From contig CAZTAK010000008.1 in assembly GCA_964611585.1 (NCBI GenBank), forward strand, positions 1 to 59,495: a DNA stretch of 59,495 bases. Direction: 5' to 3'. Positions within the stretch are counted from its first letter, which is position 1, and each line of letters starts with the position of its first letter. The notes beneath the pieces are model-generated. The model did no database searches. It was given only the letters and a program-made list of their open reading frames with translations, and was not told where the DNA came from. This DNA is from CAZTAK01 sp964611585. GTDB lineage: Bacteria > Pseudomonadota > Alphaproteobacteria > SHVP01. The translations under genes were made by a program, and so were the position numbers. Positions 24,948 through 32,562 of this stretch are shown here, in pieces.

Positions 24948-25598
24948 GTGTTTCACGTGAAACTTGTCGCCCCGGCTCCACCCGCGCCGCCCATGACAGC
25001 GGCGGAGTTTCAGGCCCTGACCGGTGCCGCGCCGGCGGCCATCGAGCGGATCGAAGAGGTTCTGACGCTCCTTCGACTGTGGCAACCGCGGATGAATCTC
25101 GTCGGCCGCTCGACACTCGAAGATCCCTGGCGGCGTCACGTTCTCGACTCGGCGCAACTCATGGCCCATGCCGGGCCCGACGCCCGGGTGTGGCTGGACA
25201 TCGGTTCGGGGGCCGGATTTCCTGGGCTTATCACTGCCATCATGGGCGCTTCGGAAAAACATCTGGTCGAGTCCAATACCCGGAAGTGCGCTTTCTTGAG
25301 GGAGGCGGCGCGGGTCGCGGGGATCGACGTCCATATTCACAATGGACGAGCCGAAGACATTGTCCCCATCGGCGCCGACGTCGTCACTGCCAGAGCGGTG
25401 GCGCCGCTTGCCGTTTTGCTGCCGCTGGCGGCGCGGCATCTGGCGCAAAAGGGAACCTGTCTATTCTTGAAATCACAAGAAGTAGATACAGAATTGACCG
25501 AGGCGACTAAATATTGGAAACTTCGTACGACCCGTTTTGCCAGCCTAACCGATTCTGGGGGCTGCATTCTGCGTTTGGAGGTCGAGGGCCATGAATGA
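24948..25598 (+). CDS. rsmG: 16S rRNA (guanine527-N7)-methyltransferase RsmG
   Basis: Methylates G527 in the 530 loop of 16S rRNA. It has 216 residues from a GTG start. The N-terminal codons GTG TTT CAC GTG AAA CTT form the right side of a parS site, so the peptide MFHVKL is dictated by the centromere sequence. The SAM-binding motif is VWLDIGSGAGFPGLITAIMG. NLVGRSTLEDPWRRHVLDSA and VVTARAVAPLAVLLPLA are family strings. The last 8 bases overlap parA. A later ATG at 24993 (MTAAEFQALTG) cannot be excluded as the start. Confidence 0.95.
   Translation: MFHVKLVAPAPPAPPMTAAEFQALTGAAPAAIERIEEVLTLLRLWQPRMNLVGRSTLEDPWRRHVLDSAQLMAHAGPDARVWLDIGSGAGFPGLITAIMGASEKHLVESNTRKCAFLREAARVAGIDVHIHNGRAEDIVPIGADVVTARAVAPLAVLLPLAARHLAQKGTCLFLKSQEVDTELTEATKYWKLRTTRFASLTDSGGCILRLEVEGHE
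24949..24964. other. parS: parS centromere site 2, inside the rsmG start
   Basis: TGTTTCACGTGAAACT, again 15 of 16 to the consensus, with the mismatch at the last base. It begins at the second base of the rsmG GTG start codon, so ParB bound here could hinder initiation or elongation of rsmG-parA-parB transcription. Confidence 0.95.
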
Positions 25599-26403
25599 CG
25601 AGACCTTGGTGACCGGCCACGGCAGGCGGGTCTTCGCTGTCGCCAACCAAAAAGGGGGCGTCGGCAAGACAACGACGACGATCAATCTGGCGACGGCCCT
25701 GGCGGCGGTGGGCCGGCGGGTCCTGGTGATCGACCTCGACCCGCAGGGCAATGCCTCGACCGGCCTTGGAATCGACAAGGCCCGGCGCAGCCCCAGCTCC
25801 TACGACGTTATCCTCGGTGCCGCCACCTTGGGCGAGGCGATCACGGGTTCGCAGATTCCGGGGCTCGACATCGTCCCCTCGACCGTCGACCTGCTCGGCG
25901 CAGAGCTCGAACTGATCGACATGGACCGGCGCAGCCACCGGCTGTGCGATGCCCTGGCCGCCCACCACGCCGATCCCCACGAATTCGTTCTCGTCGACTG
26001 TCCGCCGGCGCTGGGTCTTTTGACCCTCAACGCGATGACCGCCGCGGATGCCCTGTTGGTGCCCTTGCAATGCGAGTTCTTCGCCCTTGAGGGCCTGAGC
26101 CAGTTATTACGTACGGTTGAACGTGTTCGGAGTTCATTCAACCCGACGCTCGAACTCCAGGGCGTCGTTCTGACAATGTTCGACAAGCGAAACAATCTGT
26201 CGGACCAGGTTGCGGCGGACGCGCGCGGCTATCTGGGGGAAAAGGTATTCAAGACCGTGATCCCCCGGAACGTGCGGGTTTCGGAGGCGCCGTCCTACGG
26301 CAAGCCAGCCCTTGTCTACGATCATCGCTGCGCCGGAAGCCGTGCCTATATGGCGCTGGCGCGGGAGTTTCTGATTCGCGAGGGGGTCGCGCTGGCAGCA
26401 TGA
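25591..26403 (+). CDS. parA: Chromosome-partitioning ATPase ParA
   Basis: Deviant Walker-type ATPase that forms the gradient along which ParB-parS complexes move. It has 270 residues. The deviant Walker A is VANQKGGVGKTTTTINLATA with the signature lysine of the ParA/MinD class, followed by VLVIDLDPQGNASTGLG. Walker B is FVLVDCPPALGLLTLNAM. RNVRVSEAPSYGKPALVYDH near the C-terminus is typical of chromosomal Soj/ParA. It lacks an N-terminal helix-turn-helix, so it is not a plasmid-type autorepressor. It overlaps rsmG by 8 and parB's first possible ATG by 4 bases. Confidence 0.97.
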   Translation: MNDETLVTGHGRRVFAVANQKGGVGKTTTTINLATALAAVGRRVLVIDLDPQGNASTGLGIDKARRSPSSYDVILGAATLGEAITGSQIPGLDIVPSTVDLLGAELELIDMDRRSHRLCDALAAHHADPHEFVLVDCPPALGLLTLNAMTAADALLVPLQCEFFALEGLSQLLRTVERVRSSFNPTLELQGVVLTMFDKRNNLSDQVAADARGYLGEKVFKTVIPRNVRVSEAPSYGKPALVYDHRCAGSRAYMALAREFLIREGVALAA

Positions 26404-26414
26404 TGGAGGCCGCG

Positions 26415-27302
26415 ATGAGCGAAGAGACTTCACGCAAAGGGTTGGGCCGGGGGCTGTCGGCCCTGCTCGGTGACGAAGGAGAGGACTACGCCTCCCTCGA
26501 CCGGGTACGCGCCGCCAAGGACGTTCCGATCGAGTTTCTCGAGCCGAGCCCCTTGCAGCCACGCCACCGTTTCGACGAGGAAGAGCAGGCCTCGCTGGTC
26601 GATTCGATTCGCGAGCACGGCATCCTTCAGCCGATTCTGGTGCGCCGCAAGGCAGGCGCCGAATCCGAGGCTTACGAAATCGTTGCCGGCGAGCGGCGCT
26701 GGCGCGCGGCCCAGCAGGCCCAGCTCAGCCAGGTTTCCGTAATCATCAAAGACCTGACCGATTCGCAAAGCCTCGAGGTGGCGCTGGTCGAGAACGTTCA
26801 GCGCCTGGACCTGTCGCCGATCGAGGAGGCCGAGGGCTACAAACGGCTGGTCGACGATTTCAACCACAGCCAGGACGACCTCGGCCGGCTGGTCGGCCGC
26901 AGCCGCAGCCATATCGCCAATACCCTGCGCTTGCTGAATCTGCCGGACGAAGTGCGCGAGATGCTGGCCGATGGCCGTCTGACCGCAGGTCATGGCCGGG
27001 CGCTGCTCGCGGTAGAGGATCCCGTTTCGGTCGCGAAACAGATATTGGAATCGGGTCTCAACGTCCGGTCGGTAGAAGCCATCGCCCGGCGCCGCAAAAA
27101 AAGCCCGCTGTCGCGGCCGGAAAAGGATCCCGATACCGCCGCCCTCGAACACGATCTATCGACCGCCGTCGGCATGCCGGTCGAGATCCATCACCGCGGC
27201 GAAAAAGGCGGCTGGATAAAGATCCGCTATTCCGTGCTCGAACAACTCGACGAGCTATGCAAGCGCCTGATTCATCACGCTGAATCGAACGGCGCCGAAT
27301 AG
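26415..27302 (+). CDS. parB: Chromosome-partitioning protein ParB
   Basis: CTP-dependent DNA clamp that loads at parS. It opens MSEETSRKGLGRGLSALLGD, the canonical ParB N-terminus used to stimulate ParA. The CTPase/ParB domain has LEPSPLQPRHRFDEEE and EIVAGERRWRAAQQAQLSQV with the GERRWRA motif. The helix-turn-helix contains VGRSRSHIANTLRLLNLP. The C-terminal dimerisation region is GWIKIRYSVLEQLDELCKR. I place the start at the ATG at 26415 because GGAGG lies 5 bases before it; ATGs at 26400 and 26403 are in frame and the first overlaps the parA stop. Confidence 0.96.
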   Translation: MSEETSRKGLGRGLSALLGDEGEDYASLDRVRAAKDVPIEFLEPSPLQPRHRFDEEEQASLVDSIREHGILQPILVRRKAGAESEAYEIVAGERRWRAAQQAQLSQVSVIIKDLTDSQSLEVALVENVQRLDLSPIEEAEGYKRLVDDFNHSQDDLGRLVGRSRSHIANTLRLLNLPDEVREMLADGRLTAGHGRALLAVEDPVSVAKQILESGLNVRSVEAIARRRKKSPLSRPEKDPDTAALEHDLSTAVGMPVEIHHRGEKGGWIKIRYSVLEQLDELCKRLIHHAESNGAE

Positions 27303-27438
27303 GTCGTTTCGAACCCGGTCGAAATGTATGCGGGACATCAAGTCCTCGTATTCCGGCGTCGTTGCGCGGGGCCGTCAAAAATAACCCGCCCCAGAAAACG
27401 CCAACCGGCTGGCCCGGCCCAGACCGCCAATATTCTCT

Positions 27439-27488
27439 ACCAAGGCGAAACCAAGAACCCCGCACCAAGGCGAAACCAGACACCCCGC
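27439..27488. repeat. Two tandem copies of a 25-base unit
   Basis: The unit ACCAAGGCGAAACCAAGAAC plus CCCGC occurs at 27439-27463 and again at 27464-27488 with two differences. It lies in the 216-base space between the convergent ends of parB and holA, where I see no gene. A short hairpin (TTTCG/CGAAA) just after parB at about 27305-27322 is too weak to call a terminator. Confidence 0.8.
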
Positions 27489-27518
27489 GGACGTTTCGCG
27501 AGAGCTGACTTGGAGCCC

Positions 27519-28544
27519 TCAGCGAGACTGCCGCAGCGCTGCCGCTGCGATCTGAAACAGGGCCCGGCTGCAAATCTCGCGCGCCGGTGCCGCCGTCCGT
27601 TTGCAGCCCCGCTCCGATGCCGAAACAACTTCCATCGCCGCCTCAATCCCGGGTCCCGACCACCGCCTCACCTGTTTGGCCACCCGGGCGCGATGCTTGA
27701 AAAAAACCGGTGGCCGCAGTCGAGCCGGTACGTCCTCGGGTGCTGTGCCGGCCGCCACCAACCCAAGCCCGGTGTGCAGTTGCTGCAGGTGGCGAGCGAG
27801 CGAGCGCAGGATTCCTATCGACTCGTTGCCTAACCGGAACGATCGCACCAGCGCCTGGTCGAGGGCGGTAAATTCGCCCGACGCCGCAGCCAGCACCACA
27901 TCATCGACGGCGTAGGCGGCGCCGTCACCGACGGCCGCCTCGACATCGGCCGCTTCGACCTGCCCGGCGCCGACGTAAAGGGCGAGTTTTTCGATTTCGC
28001 GGCGCGAGGCGAGTCGATCGGCACCAAGCCGTCCGCTGAGCGTGTCGAGCGCCTCGCGGCTGATCGACAGTCCCGCCTCCCCCAGCACCGACCGCGCCAA
28101 CCGGAAAAGGTTCTCCTGGTCGTCCTCATAACAGGGGATGGCAGCGCCCGCACTCGCGCCCTCGAACATGCGCCGCAGTGCTGACCGTGGCCCAAGATTG
28201 CCGGCACTCGCGATTACCAGGCTGTCGCCCGGGCCGCCCTCAACCAGCGTCTCGAAGGCGGGCGCAATACGGTCGGCGGCGTCTCGAACCCACACCACAC
28301 GCCGGCCGCCGCCGAATGCAACGGCCGCGGCTTCGTCGCCAAGCCGGCCCGGATCTTCGGCGAGGTCAGGGCCCGCCAATTCGACCACACGGAAGGGATC
28401 GTCGAGGGTTTCCGCCACCGCCAGCACAATCGCGCGGCTGCGCTCGTTCACCAAGCCTGCGTCAGGGCCGTAAACCAGCACTGCCAAAACGCCCTCGGGC
28501 GGATTGGCGATAAAGCTGTCGATCTGGCGCCCCGGTATCTTCAT
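27519..28544 (-). CDS. holA: DNA polymerase III delta subunit (clamp loader)
   Basis: Clamp-loader subunit that opens the beta ring. It has 341 residues from the ATG at 28544. The opening MKIPGRQIDSFIANPPEGVL and VLVYGPDAGLVNERSRAIV are typical of alphaproteobacterial HolA. The middle has YEDDQENLFRLARSVLGEAG and the helical LGADRLASRREIEKLALYVG, and the C-terminal collar domain follows. No Walker A is expected in this subunit. It sits after lptE in the leuS-lptE-holA operon, the same order as in E. coli and many proteobacteria. Confidence 0.93.
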   Translation of the reverse strand: MKIPGRQIDSFIANPPEGVLAVLVYGPDAGLVNERSRAIVLAVAETLDDPFRVVELAGPDLAEDPGRLGDEAAAVAFGGGRRVVWVRDAADRIAPAFETLVEGGPGDSLVIASAGNLGPRSALRRMFEGASAGAAIPCYEDDQENLFRLARSVLGEAGLSISREALDTLSGRLGADRLASRREIEKLALYVGAGQVEAADVEAAVGDGAAYAVDDVVLAAASGEFTALDQALVRSFRLGNESIGILRSLARHLQQLHTGLGLVAAGTAPEDVPARLRPPVFFKHRARVAKQVRRWSGPGIEAAMEVVSASERGCKRTAAPAREICSRALFQIAAAALRQSR

Positions 28545-28635
28545 CGTCCCGCCAGTATAACCGCGGGCGCGCCCGCGCCCAGTCGTTGCACAACACAAAT
28601 GAAGGCGCGCCGTCTGTCACGCGCGCAAACCTTGC

Positions 28636-29160
28636 TCAGCTGCGCCCGCCGCGAAGACTTTGAGAAAAATAAACGCCCAACCGGTTGCGAATTTCTTCGC
28701 TTACATCGCGGGCGGCGCGCGCCTCGGCATCGTTTTCGGCGGCGATGTTAGCGAACTCGGACTGCACCACGTTGAACGCAGCCACCGCCCGCACGATCCC
28801 GTTGGTAAGCACATCGCCCGACGCCGCATCCATCAGGCGATAACTGACCCGGACCGTCAGATTGATGCGGGTCGCACTTTCGTCACGCTCGATCGCCAAA
28901 CCCTCGCGCGACCGCGACATCGAAACGCCCAACCGATAACGCGGCACCGCTGGCACGCCGCGCGGTGTCAGCCGGTCGCTGAGTTCATTCCGCAGAATCT
29001 GCCCGATCCGGTCCGGTACCGGCAGCACGTCGATCGCCGCCATCTCGACCAGGGACCGGTCGTCGTCCGAACGCCGCCCGTACAACGGTTGAAAGCCGCA
29101 CGCCGCAAGCGCGAGCACGGATCCCATCGCCGCCACGGCGTGCCGTCTAGACCACAACAT
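28636..29160 (-). CDS. lptE: LPS-assembly lipoprotein LptE
   Basis: Plugs the LptD barrel that inserts lipopolysaccharide in the outer membrane. It has 174 residues. The signal peptide ends in the lipobox LAAC, giving mature CGFQPLYGRRSDDDRSLVEM; the CGFQPLYG string is highly conserved in alphaproteobacterial LptE. The remainder has LRNELSDRLTPRG and VRVSYRLMDAASGDVLTNG of the LptE/RlpB fold. The start overlaps the leuS 3' end by 14 bases. Indicates an LPS-bearing outer membrane. Confidence 0.93.
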   Translation of the reverse strand: MLWSRRHAVAAMGSVLALAACGFQPLYGRRSDDDRSLVEMAAIDVLPVPDRIGQILRNELSDRLTPRGVPAVPRYRLGVSMSRSREGLAIERDESATRINLTVRVSYRLMDAASGDVLTNGIVRAVAAFNVVQSEFANIAAENDAEARAARDVSEEIRNRLGVYFSQSLRGGRS

Positions 29161-31717
29161 TGACGATCCGGTTGGGCACCACGATCACCTTGCGGACGGC
29201 CTTGTCGCCGATCGCACGGATGACGTTTTCGTTGGCGAGCGCCAGTTCCTCGACTGCCGCTTTGCCGGTATCGCGGCCGACTTCGATTGTAGCGCGCAGT
29301 TTACCGCCCACCTGAACGGCAATGGTGACGTTATCGTCGGTGGCAAATGCTGTGTCGGCCTCCGGCCAGGCCTCAAACACCAGCAGGGTTTCGTGGCCCA
29401 GCCACTGCCAGAGTTCCTCGGCGATGTGCGGCAGCATCGGTGCGATCAGTTTCACCACCGCCTCGAGGGCCTGGCGCCGGACCCAGGCGGCGGCGCTCCC
29501 GTCGTCGCCGAAGGTCTCGAACAGATTGGTAAATTCCCGGACCCGTGCGACCGCACGGTTGAAATGAAACCGCTCGATGTCGGCGGTGACCCCGGCGATG
29601 GTCTTGTGGAGTTCGCGCAAGACGCGGGCCGATCCGGAATCCGGCGCGACGCCGCCCGCGGGTGCCGCTGCGCCGGCGCGTGCAACCGGTCCCGGCGGCT
29701 CGGTGACGATTCGCCACAGGCGATTGATGTAACGCCATGCCCCCTGGATGCCCTGCTCGGTCCATTCCAGATCGCGCTCGGGCGGGCTGTCCGACAGCAT
29801 GAACCAGCGCGCAGTGTCGGCCCCGTAGGCGCCGATGATGCTCTCGGGATCGACCGTGTTGCGTTTCGACTTGCTCATCGATTCCGAGCGCCCCACCGTT
29901 ACGCGCGCGCCGTCGGCCGAACACACCGCCGAGCCGTCCGGGGCGATCTCGACCTCGCCGGGGTAAAGCCAGCGGCCATCGGCATGACGGTAGGTCTCGT
30001 GGCAGACCATGCCCTGGGTAAACAGGCCGGCAAACGGTTCGACGACCTGGACATGATCGGCTTGCTTCATCGCCCGCATGAAGAACCGCGAATACAACAG
30101 GTGAAGAATGGCGTGCTCGATGCCGCCGACGTACTGGTCTACCGGCAACCAATACTCGACGGCTTTTTTCTCGACCGGAACGTCCGCCCGGGCGGAACAG
30201 AACCGCGCAAAATACCAAGACGAATCGACAAAGGTATCGAGGGTATCGGTCTCCCGTCGCGCCGCGGTGCCGCACCGGGGACAGGGCACGTTACGCCAGG
30301 TTTCGTGCTGATCCAGCGGGTTGCCGGGGACGTCGAAGCGGACATCATCGGGCAGCCGGACCGGAAGTTCCTGTTTCGGAACCGGAACGACCCCGCACGC
30401 GGGGCAATGAACGACCGGAATCGGGCAGCCCCAGTAGCGCTGGCGCGAGACGCCCCAGTCGCGCAGGCGGTAATGAATGGTGCGCTCGCCGCGGCCCGCC
30501 GCTTCCAGCCGTTTCGCCATCTCTTCCTTGGCGGCGGCAATGTCGAGGCCGTCGAGGAAATCCGAGTTGATCAGCCGTCCGGTGCCGGTAAAGGCGTCCC
30601 CGGCGCTGGTAAAACCGGCCGCCGCCTCACCCGCCGGCGCCACCACCGGCAGCACCGGCAAACCATAGGCGCGGGCAAAGTCGAGGTCGCGCTGATCGTG
30701 CGCCGGGCAGCCGAAGATTGCACCGGTGCCGTACTCCATCAGCACGAAATTGGCGATATAGACCGGCAACTCGCCTCCGCCGAACGGATGCAGCGCCCGC
30801 AGCCCGGTGTCGTAACCCTTCTTCTGGGCGCGTTCGATGTCGGCCTCGCTTGTGCCAAGCCGCGCGCATTCGGCGATGAAGGCGGCGGCCGCCGGGTCGG
30901 CCTCGGCGACCTCGCGGGCAAGTGGGTGGTCCGGCGACAGGGCGCAGAAACTGGCCCCGAACAGCGTGTCATGGCGGGTGGTGAAGACCTCGAGGCGGTC
31001 TTCCCGGCCCTTGAGGTCGAACGCGAACCTCACCCCTTCGGAGCGGCCAATCCAGTTCTCCTGCATCGCGCGCACGCGCTCCGGCCAGCGCTTGAGATCG
31101 TCCAGTGATCCCAGCAGGTCGTCCGAAAACAGGGTGATCCGCAGCACCCATTGATTTAGGGTGCGCTTTTCGATGATCGCGCCCGAACGCCAGCCGCGGC
31201 CGTCGATTACTTGTTCGTTGGCCAGCACCGTCTCATCGACCGGATCCCAGTTGACCCGGCTTTCCTTGCGGAAGGCGAGCCCGGTCTCAAGCATTTCGAG
31301 AAAAAGTTGTTGCTGGTGGCGGTAGTACTCGGGGTGACAGGTCGCGATTTCGCGCGACCAGTCGAGCGACAGGCCCATGCTCTGTAGCTCGCCGCGCATG
31401 GTGTCGATATTGGCGTAGGTCCATTCAGCCGGGTGGACACCCTGCTCGCGCGCCGCGTTTTCAGCCGGCAGCCCGAAGGCGTCCCATCCCATCGGATGAA
31501 GGACGTTGAACCCACGGGCGCGCTTGTAGCGGGCGATCACGTCGCCGAGCGCGTAATTGCGCACGTGCCCCATGTGGATGCGACCCGACGGATAGGGGAA
31601 CATCTCGAGGACGTAGTATTTCGGTTTGTCCGACTCCTCGGTCGCCTCGAAGACCCGGGCCTTGTCCCAGGCCGCCTGCCACTTGGCTTCCGTTTCCCGG
31701 GCGTTGTATCGCGCCAT
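29147..31717 (-). CDS. leuS: Leucyl-tRNA synthetase
   Basis: Class I aminoacyl-tRNA synthetase of 856 residues from the ATG at 31717 (MARYNARETEAKWQAAWDKA). The HIGH-type motif is PYPSGRIHMGHVRNYALGD and the KMSKS motif is GRSESMSKSKRNTVDPES. The zinc-binding ribbon is visible as CPACG and CPRCG. The CP1 editing domain lies between about residues 220 and 420, with TTRHDTLFGASFCALSPDHP and the late Asp of GTGAIFGCPAHDQRDLDFAR. It heads the leuS-lptE-holA operon. Confidence 0.98.
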   Translation of the reverse strand: MARYNARETEAKWQAAWDKARVFEATEESDKPKYYVLEMFPYPSGRIHMGHVRNYALGDVIARYKRARGFNVLHPMGWDAFGLPAENAAREQGVHPAEWTYANIDTMRGELQSMGLSLDWSREIATCHPEYYRHQQQLFLEMLETGLAFRKESRVNWDPVDETVLANEQVIDGRGWRSGAIIEKRTLNQWVLRITLFSDDLLGSLDDLKRWPERVRAMQENWIGRSEGVRFAFDLKGREDRLEVFTTRHDTLFGASFCALSPDHPLAREVAEADPAAAAFIAECARLGTSEADIERAQKKGYDTGLRALHPFGGGELPVYIANFVLMEYGTGAIFGCPAHDQRDLDFARAYGLPVLPVVAPAGEAAAGFTSAGDAFTGTGRLINSDFLDGLDIAAAKEEMAKRLEAAGRGERTIHYRLRDWGVSRQRYWGCPIPVVHCPACGVVPVPKQELPVRLPDDVRFDVPGNPLDQHETWRNVPCPRCGTAARRETDTLDTFVDSSWYFARFCSARADVPVEKKAVEYWLPVDQYVGGIEHAILHLLYSRFFMRAMKQADHVQVVEPFAGLFTQGMVCHETYRHADGRWLYPGEVEIAPDGSAVCSADGARVTVGRSESMSKSKRNTVDPESIIGAYGADTARWFMLSDSPPERDLEWTEQGIQGAWRYINRLWRIVTEPPGPVARAGAAAPAGGVAPDSGSARVLRELHKTIAGVTADIERFHFNRAVARVREFTNLFETFGDDGSAAAWVRRQALEAVVKLIAPMLPHIAEELWQWLGHETLLVFEAWPEADTAFATDDNVTIAVQVGGKLRATIEVGRDTGKAAVEELALANENVIRAIGDKAVRKVIVVPNRIVNVVV

Positions 31718-31857
31718 TGAATGACCCCGAGCCGCCGATCCCGCCGGCTTGCCGTCCGGGGACCACGGATCCAAAATACATCGAGAACCGATCGGGCCCG
31801 AGTTTTAGCGCCTTGGCGCGGTGGCGCAAGGGGTCTCGGCCCGGGGCGATACGGCCG

Positions 31858-32436
31858 CTACTCGACGGTCGAATTGATCCTGAGTTCCCGCGCCCGCGTC
31901 AGGATTGCGTCTTCGAGCTGCGTCCGTGCCTTGGGATTGGTGTTGGCGTCGATCCAGCCCGCGGCGCCGTCGCGGCGCTGACGGAACAGGGCAACCTTGA
32001 TCCCGTCGGCGCGCAGCCGTCGGTCGAGGATATAGACCGTCATTTTAAAGCGCTCGCCCGGGGTTTCTGGCGGGGCGTACCATTCGGTGATAATGACCCC
32101 GCCGAACGGATCGGCCGAGGCCAGCGGCATGAACGAAACCGTGTCGAGCGACGCTCGCCACAGGAACCCGTTGACGCCGATCCCGCTACTGCCACCGCCG
32201 CCGCCGTCGTCGTCTCCGCCGAACAGTTGCAATCCTTTGGCCCCGAAGAGGCGGTCTTCTTTGGCTTTCTCGGCCTCGCTTTGGGGCACGTAGATGTTGT
32301 CGGCGACCTTTTCGGGTGAATCGGCCTTGCGTTCGAGATTGGTGCACGCCCCCAGGATCAGGCCAGCGGATATGGCGACGACCAAGCCCCGGACACCGAA
32401 CCGGCGGCCAGCACCAAACGGCAAATTCTGTATCAT
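31858..32436 (-). CDS. DUF3576 family lipoprotein
   Basis: 192 residues from the ATG at 32436. The signal region VRGLVVAISAGLILGAC ends in a lipobox with the lipid-bearing cysteine. A glycine-rich linker (DDDGGGGGSS) follows, then the DUF3576 core GVNGFLWRASLDTVSFMPLA, SADPFGGVIITEWYAPPE and KMTVYILDRRLRADGIKVAL. The C-terminus LEDAILTRARELR is helical. The family is confined to alphaproteobacteria, is probably in the outer membrane, and has no known function. It lies 140 bases before leuS on the same strand. Confidence 0.88.
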   Translation of the reverse strand: MIQNLPFGAGRRFGVRGLVVAISAGLILGACTNLERKADSPEKVADNIYVPQSEAEKAKEDRLFGAKGLQLFGGDDDGGGGGSSGIGVNGFLWRASLDTVSFMPLASADPFGGVIITEWYAPPETPGERFKMTVYILDRRLRADGIKVALFRQRRDGAAGWIDANTNPKARTQLEDAILTRARELRINSTVE

Positions 32437-32562
32437 GGGCGTATAGTAGCAAGTCCCGCGCCACCATCCCAGCCTCGCCCAGCACGCAATTCTGCCGCCG
32501 GCCACCCCGCCCCCAGTCGGTTTTGCTTGCGTCGCAGGGCCAGCACAGGCTAAACGCCGTCC

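Noticed and set aside
27305..27322. Hairpin just after parB as a terminator
   Set aside because: Stem of five base pairs with no T run.
931..32332. Long open frames antisense to hslU, rho, leuS and other genes
   Set aside because: They are produced by the high GC at third codon positions of the real genes and show arginine- and proline-rich text without family motifs.
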